Below, in pieces: positions 35,501 to 46,135 of a DNA stretch of 64,000 nucleotides. The position numbers and the translations under genes are program-made. Source of the stretch: Eopsaltria australis (Eukaryota; Chordata; Aves; Passeriformes; Petroicidae); the NCBI GenBank assembly GCA_034509425.1, contig JAVTVJ010001245.1, forward strand, positions 310,001 through 374,000. The letters run 5' to 3'. Numbering within the stretch: position 1 is the stretch's first letter; each line of letters starts with the position of its first letter. The notes under the pieces were generated by a model. The model did not search any database. It worked only from the letters and a program-made list of their open reading frames with translations, and had not been told where the DNA came from.

Positions 35501-38500
35501 ATAAATGTAAAATGGAATTTTCTAAAACTGGAAAAAAAAAACTGAATAAAACTAATGTGTCACACCTAGAAATGTTAAGAGCCCTCTGCTGGCTTGCTTT
35601 TGAGGTAGGTGAGAAGGAATAAAACTAGCTCCAGGGCTCTTCTGCCTCAGGTAAGGTATATATTATTCTCACATATGTGAGGTGTAGACCCAGTAACATA
35701 TGCATTTGCCCACCCATCCCTCCCCAAACTGTGAAATTAAATTCATTAATTATAGCCATTTTTACTCACTGGTTCTCACAGAACAGCATACTGCTGCTGT
35801 TTTTCTGAAATATCAAGTAAATTTCAGAATGATTGAAGAGCTGTTAAGAACAGATAGCTCTTAATGTTATGTTTTGCAAATTCTTTATTAAGCCAAGGCT
35901 GACATTAACTGACAGGTTCACTCTAAAGGAACCTCTGTTTTACACTGCAGCTGGAGGGAACATTATTTGATTTTTCAGTGCACATAGCCCTTTTCTGCTC
36001 CAAGCTGAGTGTATTTTTCTGCCTTCAGCTGTGTGATGGTGAAGAAGACTGCTATAAGGCTGAAACCAAAGGTCTGTTTTCATAAGGTCTTAGCAAGTGG
36101 CTGAATTTTATAGTTTAGACTTCATCTGCCCTCATGTTTGAAGCACTGAGCTGATGATGGATCGTGTGTCTGAGAGCATGCTTCAGTGATTATGAAGCTG
36201 TCTGTATTTCACTACAGATAAATATAGATAGATTGCTTGTTTTTCATTCTGCTCTTCTCAAATGTTCTTTTACACTCTCCTTTTGCTTTGTTAACTAAAT
36301 ACTCTGAAGGAACAAAGACAAACTATTTCCCAACAGCTTTTTCCATGGTGCTGAATAGTCCTATGTATAAAAAAAAGTTAATTTCCAAATCTGGCTAAAT
36401 TCTCCTTATGTATACCTAGCTATCACATTAAGACACCCTTCAGATATCTTCTTTAGGAATTAGAGGTGATAAGAATAACTGAATTTAACACTGATGATTG
36501 TCCAAGGGAGTATTCAGTCCTGACATCTAGGTGAATATTTTGCTCAAGACTTCCAACTTACTAATTTTCTCCTTTCATCTTACTACCTGAATAAATTAAA
36601 GACAGAAGCTATCTCAAAACATATTTAAAAATAAATGAATAAATAAATTTAAAAAAATCTGTGCAGTGGTAAAAGCATACTGTTCCCTTGACATTCTCAG
36701 TCCTTTGTTTATAGCCAAAGCATTGGTTTCAGATTCTGAAGTAACCGATGTATTAGACCCAGATCTCTGCTATCACCTTAAAAAATACTATGGCCTCTCC
36801 TTTCCTTCCCTGTGAAACTATAATCCTACTTCAGACTTGGTATTAAAACATCATCATCTGGTTTGCCTTATTTGATTATTCTCAAGGCATAAACTGTTTC
36901 CTATTCTATCTGGTGGTAAAAGCATAGAAGCACTCTCATATGGCTGAGCTCCTTGGCCCTGCAATTAGAAAAAGGATATGTACTGTATACTGAAGCATCA
37001 TATTTGACTTTTGCCTGCAGACACAGATATGCAGAAAAGGCAAGGAAGACATAATTCTGACTAATTTTCACAATTTATTCAGAGCTGGAAAACCAAAAAT
37101 TGAGAATAATGGCTCATCTTGAGTTGTCAGGGAGTCAGAATTTAAACATTGTAACATTAGCAATGGTAAGGAGGTATCTAGAAAGGTTTCCAGCACAGCA
37201 GAGTGAGAGTGTAATTTGCACCTTGATTTTAAAAATATATGGATTTTCATCTAGTGAAAATCTCACACCATGCCTATCTCCTTATCTTCAAGCACTTTTG
37301 AAAGTGTGGCAGTAAAATGCTCTTAAATATCAGTGACGTGTCAGGGTACATTGCTGACAGTACCATCTCCTCCCTAACACCAGAGATGAAGATTTGAGGC
37401 AACTCTTAAACATTGTTGTAAAACTTGTTCTCAGTGTAGTAAAGTCCTTGAAAGCTGGTTAAACAGGACTTTTTCATGATCTGTGGAAACATTTTGAGTA
37501 CTTCTGTGTGAAAAGTACACCAGCTGTTTAGGAAGATTGTTGTCATTCCTAAAGATATTCCTTCTGTGAGTTCATTTTTTAAAATTGCTATTATAAAATT
37601 CATGACTACAAACAGTAAGTCCATTTAAGGTCTTCCTCCATATTCTTATGGAACAAGAATGTTTAGCAATTGAGATAGTAACTTAGAAATTATTAATTTA
37701 GAAAATCTAGTAATTTGGTAATAAAATTCTACATCAAGATCACACAGAATAATTAGGAAAATTATTTCCCAGACTGTAGATAAGAGAAAAATACCCATCA
37801 GAATAAAATGATGCAAGCCAAAGTTCAAATACAGGAGAAAAGAAAGCATAATCATTTTAAGCAAAGGAAGAAGGAAGCACTGAAGCTGTAACTTTTGAAG
37901 TTAAACTCTTCTCTTAGTATACCTGTTAATGGATAGCTGTGAAATTTTTGGTTTACCATAGGGATATGGAATAAATATAATACAGGCAGATGGGAATAGT
38001 CTTGTAAAACTGGAGTTAATTGATTACATGACATTCTGTAAAAAAAGACATTTATAGGCAACCCCTTGTACAACTCAATGAATATTCTAGCCAGAGTAGA
38101 TAATCTGTAAAGCTAGAAGACACAATGTTTTCCTTTTTCAAAGATTTCCTACAATAGCCAAGTCTGCATTTTTCCAGTGAAAATTCGTCACTGCTATGCT
38201 AGTTTCAAGGAGCTTTAGATCTCAAATTCTGTATATGAAGAGGATGATTCTTCACTAATCACTCTGAGCAATTTAAACTCCAGAGTGTGAAAAGCAATCC
38301 TTTGGGTCCTTCTAGACCTTCTTCTGACTTTTTGTCAGTTAAGCTTCAGATAGAGTATAGTCCTCCTGTGCTGTGCACTGTACTTTTTCATTGAGACTAA
38401 CTGTAATAAGAAATCCCCAGAAGGAATAGCTTTTCTCCCTAATTGAACATTACAGGTGAAAATATAGAAAGAAGCCAGTGTTTAAAAAAATGCAGGTTTT

Positions 38501-39032
38501 TCCATTAGGACTTGATTCTATGATGGAACAGAATGGTCTCAGCTGCAACTTTGCAGATTATTCTCTAGTGTGATATTGATAACATAGAAGAAACAGACAG
38601 TTTCTACTCATTGAATAAAATTCCATAGATACTTTTGTCTAACTTGGACTGTTTCTGCTTGGTCTTGGAAAGCCACCAAGGTACCTACATACATTATTCT
38701 GGAACACAAAAGAAGAAGAAAGTCTCCTTGTTAATAAAATGGGAGCACTGAAACTTCAGATAGAGACAGGGTTAGGATCATAGGTGCAGGTGTTTAATAT
38801 AACTTTCCTAGTGTGACAACTGTGCTATAATGAACATAAATGCATGTCAAGTAGATATTTTAAAGTCTCTAGATTTGGAAAGAAGAAAAAATAGGTTTGG
38901 GAAGAAAAAGTCTGATCTGCATTCAGGTTTACCAAACTGTTTTTAGGACTAGAACAGGTTTGCTGTCAATGCTATAAGACAAATACATTCTGCAGTCATG
39001 TGACACCCTTTAGAGTGGTTATAGTAGGAGAA
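29574..39032. other. Long stretch with no recognised repeats or genes
   Basis: About 9.5 kb contains no CR1, LTR or microsatellite of note. Minor items are a 12-base direct duplication of ATTCTGTAGGA near 31109-31132 and an AAAT-rich patch near 36624-36656. Reading frames stay below about 125 codons and lack familiar motifs. Conserved non-coding elements could lie here but cannot be seen from one sequence. Confidence 0.5.
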
Positions 39033-39230
39033 AGAAGAGAAGAGAAGAGAAGAGAAGAGAAGAGAAGAGAAGAGAAGAGAAGAGAAGAGAAGAGAAGAGA
39101 AGAGAAGAGAAAAGAGAAAAAAGAGAAGAGAGGAGAAGAGAAAAAAGAGAAGAGAGAGGAGAGGAGAGGAGAGGAGAGGAGAGGAGAGGAGAGGAGAGGA
39201 GAGGAGAGGAGAGGAGAGGAGAGGAGAGGA
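39033..39230. repeat. Two-part purine pentanucleotide microsatellite (AAGAG)n then (GAGGA)n
   Basis: An AAGAG array occupies about 39033-39110 (roughly 15 units). A mixed purine bridge follows at about 39111-39155, and then an uninterrupted GAGGA array at about 39156-39230 (15 units). The whole 198 bases are purines on the plus strand. Because a 5-base unit never makes a stop here, all three frames stay open on each strand. The resulting Arg/Glu/Lys-rich or Ser/Leu-rich frames are artefacts. Confidence 0.97.
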
Positions 39231-39264
39231 TGGAATAGTGTATTTGTTTGCATGACAAGAGTCT

Positions 39265-39712
39265 GACAGCAGGGGAGGGGGCTACAGAGGTGGTTTCAGT
39301 GAGAAGCTGCTGGAAGCTTCCCCCATGTCTCACAGACTCAACACCAGCTGGCTCCAAGATAAACTCACTGCTGGCCAGGACCAAATTCATCAGCAACTGT
39401 GGTAGGTACTCTAAGATAACATATTAGAGAAGGAAAAAAAATGCTACTGTGAAAAAGTAATGGCACCTAGAGAAGAGAACAGGGAGAATATGTGGGAAAT
39501 ACAGCTCTGCAGACACCAAGGCCAGTGAAAAAGGAGGGTCACCAGTGCTGGGATTCCCCTGGGGCCTGTGGTACACACCATGTGAGGCAGAATGTGACCC
39601 TGCAGTCCATGGAGGTCCATGGTGAAGCAGTGATCCACCTGCAGCCCATGGAGGGTCCCAGCTGATTGCCTGAAAGAAGGCTTTGACCTCTGGGAAGCCC
39701 ACACTTTTGCTT
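39265..39712 (+). mobile_element. Avian ERV LTR, U3 fragment
   Basis: This plus-strand segment matches the 5' half of a long avian LTR I recognise. Its features are GAGAAGCTGCTGGAAGCTTC (39301-39320), 'cccccatgtctcacagac', 'ccagctggctccaagataaac', 'gataacatattagagaagg', then the set of similar ~30-60-base units of the type 'ctgcagcccatggagg' (about 39600-39660). It stops abruptly near 39712, well before a poly(A) signal or R/U5 region. It begins about 35 bases after the purine microsatellite, so its true TG start may have been replaced or displaced by the array. Confidence 0.75.
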
Positions 39713-40198
39713 CCTGATATTTCCTGTAATTATTATTGCTATATAGTTTTGGAGACAAATTAGAATATTTTATTAGATGAGGCCAGAAGTTTTCCACTAA
39801 AAGACTGTTCATTTCCTCTTATAAGCACACCATGGCTAATATTTTGACACTAGGTATGGCATCACTTTGAAAAACTAGCAGAAAGTCATAGCAGATGAGG
39901 GACCATTTTTCCCATAGAGGGCAGTGTTTATTTGCTGAACAGTTTATCATTTAGTGCATTGCTATGCAGTCTACCCTTTCCACAGGCAAAGAACAGAAAA
40001 GAACACTGCAAATAAGTCCTACCTTTGTTTTTTTCTCTTTTTCATTACTACTGCTGGGAGCATAAATACCTTTTAATGAAGATTTAAAAAAAAAGGAAAG
40101 AAATGTTTTCCATATCATAGAGTTTGAGACAATGAAAGAGGAATTCCTTCCTACAGTAAAAATACAACTTGCTGCTGAAAGTGTACAGACATGTTTAA

Positions 40199-40222
40199 CC
40201 CCCCCCCACTCCCCCCCTCCCC
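40199..40222 (-). repeat. Cytosine runs; possible G-quadruplex on minus strand
   Basis: The plus strand reads C9-ACT-C7-T-C4. The minus strand therefore has enough closely spaced guanine runs of at least three to satisfy the usual G3+N1-7 quadruplex rule. Confidence 0.7.
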
Positions 40223-40471
40223 AAATTATCATACAACATTCTTTCCTTTCACACACAGGTACACAATGTCACCCTTTTCAGCAACAAAAAATTTAGTAAA
40301 TGTGACAGTGTTCTTTAATCAAATACGTCAGGGTATAAGTGCTCAGCTTGCCTCCTTTTATGCTTAAGTTTAGGTGGTTATGGTCAGTTACGGTATCTCA
40401 CAAAAAATGAGATTATTAAGTTAGTTGCAGGTATGGAATTAGATATTAGGATAACCTGTTGAATAGCAACA

Positions 40472-40495
40472 CCCCCCACCCCCCTCATCCCCCCC
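40472..40495 (-). repeat. Second cytosine-run cluster; possible G-quadruplex on minus strand
   Basis: The plus strand reads C6-A-C6-TCAT-C7. As with the cluster 270 bases to the left, the minus strand meets the common quadruplex pattern. Confidence 0.7.
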
Positions 40496-42689
40496 AAAAT
40501 ACTGTAGTGAAGAAAGAAAAGCTATAAATTACAATATTTAGATGATGCAGAGGCTGTTTTCAGAGGTTCTGCCTGATCTGGATAAAGTCTAGAGCTGTCA
40601 CACTCTCTGAAAGCCTTTACATCAGTGAAATTACCTAAAACCCCAAGATCCATCTGAACTTACCTGCTTGAGTGACATAACAAATTATACCTTAACAGTT
40701 GTCCTATAACTTGTTTTTGTGTAATATTAACAGAGAATGATGCTGCTAATAAGCAAGTTTTAAACTTACCATTACAAATACATCCTGAAAGTGAAAGTGG
40801 TCCCCGTGGCAAGGAGTTCGTCACGTAGCTAAATCTTCCTCTATGTGCCTTCCTTCCCTAAAACAAGCTGTTGAGGTGAAAAAGTCATCAATATTTTTTG
40901 TATCATTCAAGGAGTCCAAGTCAGCCTCAAGAGGCTTCGAAGTCTCAAATCCCAAGCTGTGTTTTGGGCAATATTATTACAATATCAGCATAAAGAGTCA
41001 GATGGAGCAAAAAGATCCCCCTATTTTTCCTGTCTCCCTTTTTAAATCAAAATTGTTTTAAAATTAAATATTAGACAATGTGCCCCTCAAATATTTGTTG
41101 TTTTGAATAAGGCATCTAAACTTGCTTGCTTGAATGGCACAACAAAATTCTTCTTAGCATTGGTGGAGTTACTTGATAGCTGAGACTACTTATAATGGGT
41201 ATTTTGGAACTACTGTTCTTCTTGTATCTTGAGATAATAAAGAACAAAATACATTACCTTCTCAATTTGTCAGAAATTGGATTTACATGACCTATTTGAT
41301 AAAAAGCTTTTACAATAAATAATCCCTGAAAATATTATATTTAGCATTTAAATGTGATCTATGCATTGATAAATTCAGAAGTCCTATTCTTGAAAAAACA
41401 CATCAAAAAGCACATTGAAAATTGAGAAGACAAAAGACAAAACTATTGTGGTCAAATGTCAGCACGGAAGCTGAAGTGTCCATAATGTACCCAACTACAG
41501 CCTAAAGGTACCTGTGGCCATGACATGAAACAAAATAGTGTTTGAACAAAACAAACAAACAAACAAACAAACAAGCACCCAAAATACCAAAAAAAACCCC
41601 CCAAATCCCAGGTTTTTAAAATTAGTCCAGTCTAAGAAGCTGCTTCAAAAAACCTTCACAATGATGAGGACCCTTTAGTGCATCCAAACATCAGTGCTAT
41701 AAACCATACAAGAAACAAAGGAAACTTTTTCCAAGCTTCCAGCATTTCCACCAATACAATACCACCAATAAACTTTACTATCAACTTCAATTACCTCAAT
41801 GAAATGGCCAATAAAAATCTTTTAAAAGGTGTTAGAAGTGAAAAGTTTTCCAAATATTGCACCATTGAAAACTCCCTGTGATAACCATCTGTAAAAGGTA
41901 ATTCTATAAGCAGCACCCGGAAAAAAGGATTAAACCACAACCGAAAAACCAACCCAGAAACCACCCCCAAAACCAGTTCATTTGTATCGGTAAGAAAAGT
42001 TTCATTTCTTGAAGAATAGAAATAAATAAAATTTGGTTTGGCAAAAAAGCAAACGGCGCCTTTAAAAAGCATGCTCGTTCTGAGCTAAGAAAAAAAAAAT
42101 CACTGCCTAGATAAATTGAGCAGCTAGGGGCATTTTTAAAGGAATTTTTACCCCATCTTTTTAGGACCTAGCCTGTTGAATACTTCAGGTGATAAGACAG
42201 CTTTAGAAAGGCAGGTAAACACAAAATATAAAATGCATTAAAAAAAGGTTTCGCAATAGTAAAACCAAGCTGTCACAGTAAAATACATCTCAACATTCTG
42301 CACTATACCTGTCCTCCAGCATCAGGGATAGTGGTTTTCTCTATTCTTGGGGGCCTTAAAGGCCCAATAAGGTTTTAATAATCAGTTTGAACCTATGTTA
42401 GATTACACATTAGACACTTTGAGGTTCTTTGTAAAGCCAGAGAAGATGTAGCAGTAATTACCACCTCATAATCCTGAAACATTCCTTTAGAGTATTAGTC
42501 CTCATTTTAGTGACTAGCGAACATCAGTAAGCAGTCCTGTGCCAGAACAAACTCAAAACAGATCAGAGATTGGATTTGAAGTGCAGTACGAATAATAGAG
42601 TTTTTCCTCTCTGGTGGCTCTAAGTTGGCACAGGCAGACAGCTGGGAGAACCACAAACCCCTGGCTGAAACACAAAGAGTAAAGTTATT

Positions 42690-42800
42690 TCTGTTACCTC
42701 AATAACCGGAGGATCCCCGAGGCAGCAGTTGGAAAGGGGCGCACAAGCGGAGACGCAGGCATCGCTAAACTCGGCCCGTGCTAGAGAATCACCAGTCTGC
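42690..42800 (-). other. CpG-rich spot with an open frame and donor-like GAG/GTAACA on the minus strand
   Basis: About nine CpG dinucleotides fall within roughly 100 bases, in surroundings that have almost none. On the minus strand an ATG at 42800-42802 opens a frame that stays open through the CpG-rich part (MQTGDSLARAEFSDAC...) to GAG followed by GTAACA, a plausible splice donor. Downstream, TTTGTGTTTCAG could be an acceptor but lies too close for a normal intron. I do not recognise the peptide. It could be a first exon, a remnant of a CpG-rich mobile element or chance. Confidence 0.25.
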
Positions 42801-43369
42801 ATTTAACATAGGTTTATCAGGGATTATTTCCAGCTGCAAGGTCACTTGAGTGTATTTTCAATCCTCCTGCCAGTTTTCTGCTTTTAATGTTTTCCTTCCA
42901 ACATTCCTTTTTTTTTTTTTTTTTAATGTGATAGCTGATAGTTCAGTATTTGTGATATGTGGGGCTTCTTTCACTCCCCAAATTCTCACGTTCTTTCTTT
43001 GGCTTAAACCACTTGCTGGCTTTAAGAGAACTTCATTCACTTCTCTAATACGCTTTTTAAATCTGAAACGTCAAAACTTTTGATCCATGCCTAGCTAATC
43101 CAGATTGATGATCATGCTCAAATATTTGTTCACCTTCTTGATTGCTGAGAGAAATGTTATCCCTTGCTTCCACCCCAGGTCCATCCTACCTAATTTCCAG
43201 CTGCTAATTTTCACTTTCATTCTTGATTTTTCAAGTTTGCACCATGGTTCACCAAAATTGCTGAATGCCTGAACTGCTCATTCTCTGACATTTTCAGCCA
43301 GTGAACTTTGATTTTGGAAAAAACTTATTTGAGAGCCTTATGAAGCATAAAGTACGTGTTTCTCAGTGC

Positions 43370-43810
43370 TGCTCCCTGCTAGTGTATGGCCCACTGCACA
43401 GTGCCACTGGCTAACTCAGGGCCTTGGGAAGTCTCCAGTCTGACCACTGTCTGGAGCAAGCTCAGCCATGAGGTAAGACCTGGGTTCAGGACTTTATCCT
43501 GTGAGGGCTGGAAACCTTACCAGGCAGGAGTCAGCCCTGTTACCACTGCCCTTATAGAGAAAAATCTTCCCTTTATCTCCCATCTATCTGATCCTGTTCA
43601 GCCTCTCCACACAGCTTCTCCCAGCTCTGCTGGCATTGCTACCAGGCAGGCAGAGCCCCAGTGCTCCTGCCTCAGCTGTGTGTGGGTCCTTCCACCCCCT
43701 TCCTCACTCTGTCCTGGCCCATCTGAGAAGGAAATCAGGATTAGATGGAGTACTACAATCTTGCTGGCAGTGACAAAGCTTGTTAGAACCTGATGACCTT
43801 TGCTAAAAGC
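43370..43810. other. GC-richer block of unknown origin
   Basis: This stretch of about 440 bases is clearly less AT-rich than its flanks. It has pyrimidine-rich segments and one 135-codon plus-strand frame (43386-43793) without recognisable motifs. Part of it (about 43545-43610) vaguely recalls a badly decayed minus-strand CR1 3' region, but not enough to call. No LTR poly(A) signal is seen. Confidence 0.35.
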
Positions 43811-44532
43811 AAAGGCCTGGAGAACTAACTCATCCTATACTTCTCATTTTCCACATGTTCATGTAGATAAGTGTATGAATAAATACTCATTTTTCCCAAA
43901 GCTGCCCTTTTAATTTACATCTCCTCTCTTTCAAAATATTCCTATGTCGTAGGTTTCTGTGATTCTTACAGCATTTGTCTTTCCTCTGCTATTTAATTTC
44001 ACCTCCTATTTTTTTTTTATTACCTCTTTAGTGACAGTAGTTTGCTTTCACAAAATGACAATTAAAAACAGTCTCCTTAGCATCTGCGGTAGAATATATT
44101 TTTTATCTCTAAATATCTCTTTCTTATTTCATGTTTGAAAGTGACACAATTTAATTTTCAGTGCCACTTCTGAACACCTGAAGTCTTTTTCTAGTCAGAG
44201 AGCTGAAACATTTTCCTCATCTGTGAGACATAGTCTTCTATAACCTGTATTTGACTGTTAATGAGAAATCAGACACTGTGAAATGATAAAAATTGTTGAA
44301 AAGAGAATGGCATACCTTATTAAGTCCCTAATTTCTTTTCCACTATAGGGAATTTATCACCTACCCCTTTTATAGATTTTTAATTGTTAGGGGAAAAGTT
44401 ACAGCATAAAATCTGGAGGAGGGAAAAGAAGTTCAACACTTGAATCTTATAAAGAGTCACCAGAAAGACACGAAAAAGTATATGAAAAGGTGTATTTTCT
44501 GGGTCGTGCAGAACACCTTATGTCTGTGTTTC
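43811..44532. other. No recognisable feature
   Basis: This is AT-rich sequence leading up to the LTR, with no supported element. Confidence 0.55.
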
Positions 44533-45117
44533 TGTTCTGGTTTTGGCTGAGATAGAGTTAATTTTCTTCAGTGTAGGGCTGTGTTTTGGATTTGTGCTGA
44601 ATACAGGGCTGATAATACAGAGATGTTTTTGTTTTTGCTGAGCTGGGTTTACACAGAGCCAAGGCCTTTGCTGCTGTTTGTCCTGCCACGGTGGTGAGGA
44701 GTTTGTGGGTACATGAGAGGTTGGGAGGAGACACAGCTGGGACAGGTGGCCCTAACTGATCAAAGGGATATTCCAGACCATTGGACATCCGCCTCAGTAA
44801 ACAAAGTGGGGGACTGGAGAAGGAAGGGGTACACATTTGGAATGATGAAGTTTGTCTGCCCAAGTCACAGTTATAACTGATAGGACCCTGCTCTCCCACA
44901 GATGGCTGAACACCTGCCTGCCCATGGGAAAAAGTGAATGGATTCCTTGTTTTGCTTTCCCTACACATCCAGCTTTCGCTTTTCCTATGACACCTTTTTT
45001 TCTCAACTCCTGAGTTTTCTGGATTTTACCCTTCTGATTCTCTGCCTAGTCCCACTGATGGGGGAATGAGTGAGCAGCTGCTAGGGCTTGGCTGCTGGCT
45101 GGGGTGAAATCCCAACA
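44533..45117 (+). mobile_element. ERVL-type solo LTR with near-perfect target duplication
   Basis: The LTR begins TGTTCTGGTTTTGGCTGAGA (44533) and ends GGGGTGAAATCCCAACA (45117), 585 bases in all. It contains the family blocks 'gatagagttaattttcttc', 'gggacaggtggcc', 'aagggatattccag' and 'cacctgcctgcccatggg'. The 5 bases before it are GTTTC (44528-44532) and the 5 after are ATTTC (45118-45122). That is one mismatch, and a 5-bp duplication fits ERVL-like integration. No internal gag, pol or env lies beside it, so it is a solo LTR left by recombination. Confidence 0.9.
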
Positions 45118-45726
45118 ATTTCATATCAGTTACAATCTATCTATTCAGAGAAGTGCAGTTTGTAAGTTTGTTTGGCAGGACTCTGATCCTCAGAAGCTCC
45201 AATTGCAATTCCTGTACAGATTTCAAGCTGCAATTTTAAATCCCCGTTCTCAGAAAAAAATATGGTCTAGTAATAAAGCATTTTTCATGCATAACAGTTT
45301 TCGCTAATTTAAAAGAAAATTACCTGGTTTGCTGCTCTTAAATAAATATGCACACAAAAATGTGTTACATTTACCCTAATTCTTTTTTTTTACTACAATT
45401 ATGATGTTTTTCCAGCTTCGTGTGATTTTCTGTAAGATATCTCCAAAAGGAGAATAGAATGGAATGTTGAGTGACCTAGGGTGTCTTGTATTTCAGATGA
45501 ATACAGGGTTGTTTTGGTTATTTGGGGTAGCAGAGTGGGAGGTCCATTACATTTGGAGGGAACAGCAAAGAAATTGACTAAATTTCTAAGGCCTCTTTAT
45601 ATAGCAGCATAAAGGGCACCTTTAAAATTAGGTTTGATACATAAGTTTCTGGATGTGTCTCTTGAGCTTTAAAATTGAATTATCCCTAAAAGACAGGTTT
45701 CAGCCTCTCAAGATCATATTATCAAA
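45118..45726. other. No recognisable feature
   Basis: AT-rich spacer between a solo LTR and a CR1 tail. Confidence 0.55.
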
Positions 45727-46135
45727 GATAGGCTTGGGCTGGAAATGGTCTTAAAGATCATCCAGTTCCAACCCCTGGCCAGACATGGGCAGGGACACCT
45801 TGCACTAGGTCAGGTTACTGAGAGTCACACACAGCCTGGACTTGAACAGTTCCAGGGATGTGGCATCCACAACTTCTCAGAGCAATCTGTGCCAATGCTT
45901 CACCAATTACAGTGAAGAATTTCTTCCTTATATGCAGTCTAAATGTACTGCTCTGTCAGTTTGAAGCCATTCCTCTTGTCCTATCACTATATACTCTTGC
46001 TAAAAACCCCTCTCCAGCTTTCTTGTAGCCCACTTTAAGTACTGGAAGGTGTTGACACCTTCTTTTCTCCAGACTGAACAGCCTCAATTCTTTTAGCTGG
46101 TCTTCATAGGACAGCCTGTCTTCACAATTCTGTAT
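45727..46135 (-). mobile_element. CR1 LINE, 3' region fragment
   Basis: This is a minus-strand copy in which the tail lies at the left (GGTCTTAAAGATCATCCAG, about 45748-45766). Recognisable 3'-region blocks follow: 'gggatgtggcatccacaac', 'cagtgaagaatttcttcctta' and 'gccattcctcttgtcctatca', up to 'ttcttttagctggtcttcatagga' near 46110. It is 5' truncated and carries only a trace of the ORF2 end. Confidence 0.93.

Larger units (their letters stand above)
39713..42689. other. No gene recognised; cytosine-run clusters and an (AAAC)n tract
   Basis: The interval contains two clusters of cytosine runs, listed separately, and an AAAC microsatellite at 41546-41575. The rest is AT-rich with no supported coding sequence. 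Confidence 0.55.

Noticed and set aside
39000..39396. Long repetitive reading frames rich in Arg/Glu/Lys or Ser/Leu/Phe
   Set aside because: They are direct translations of the purine pentamer microsatellite, open in every frame because the unit makes no stop.
42620..42690. Very short intron between GTAACA and TTTCAG on the minus strand
   Set aside because: The spacing of about 40 bases is below the usual vertebrate intron minimum, so only the donor is kept as a weak candidate.
44558..44968. 136-codon minus-strand frame
   Set aside because: It lies wholly inside a plus-strand solo LTR and is a by-product.
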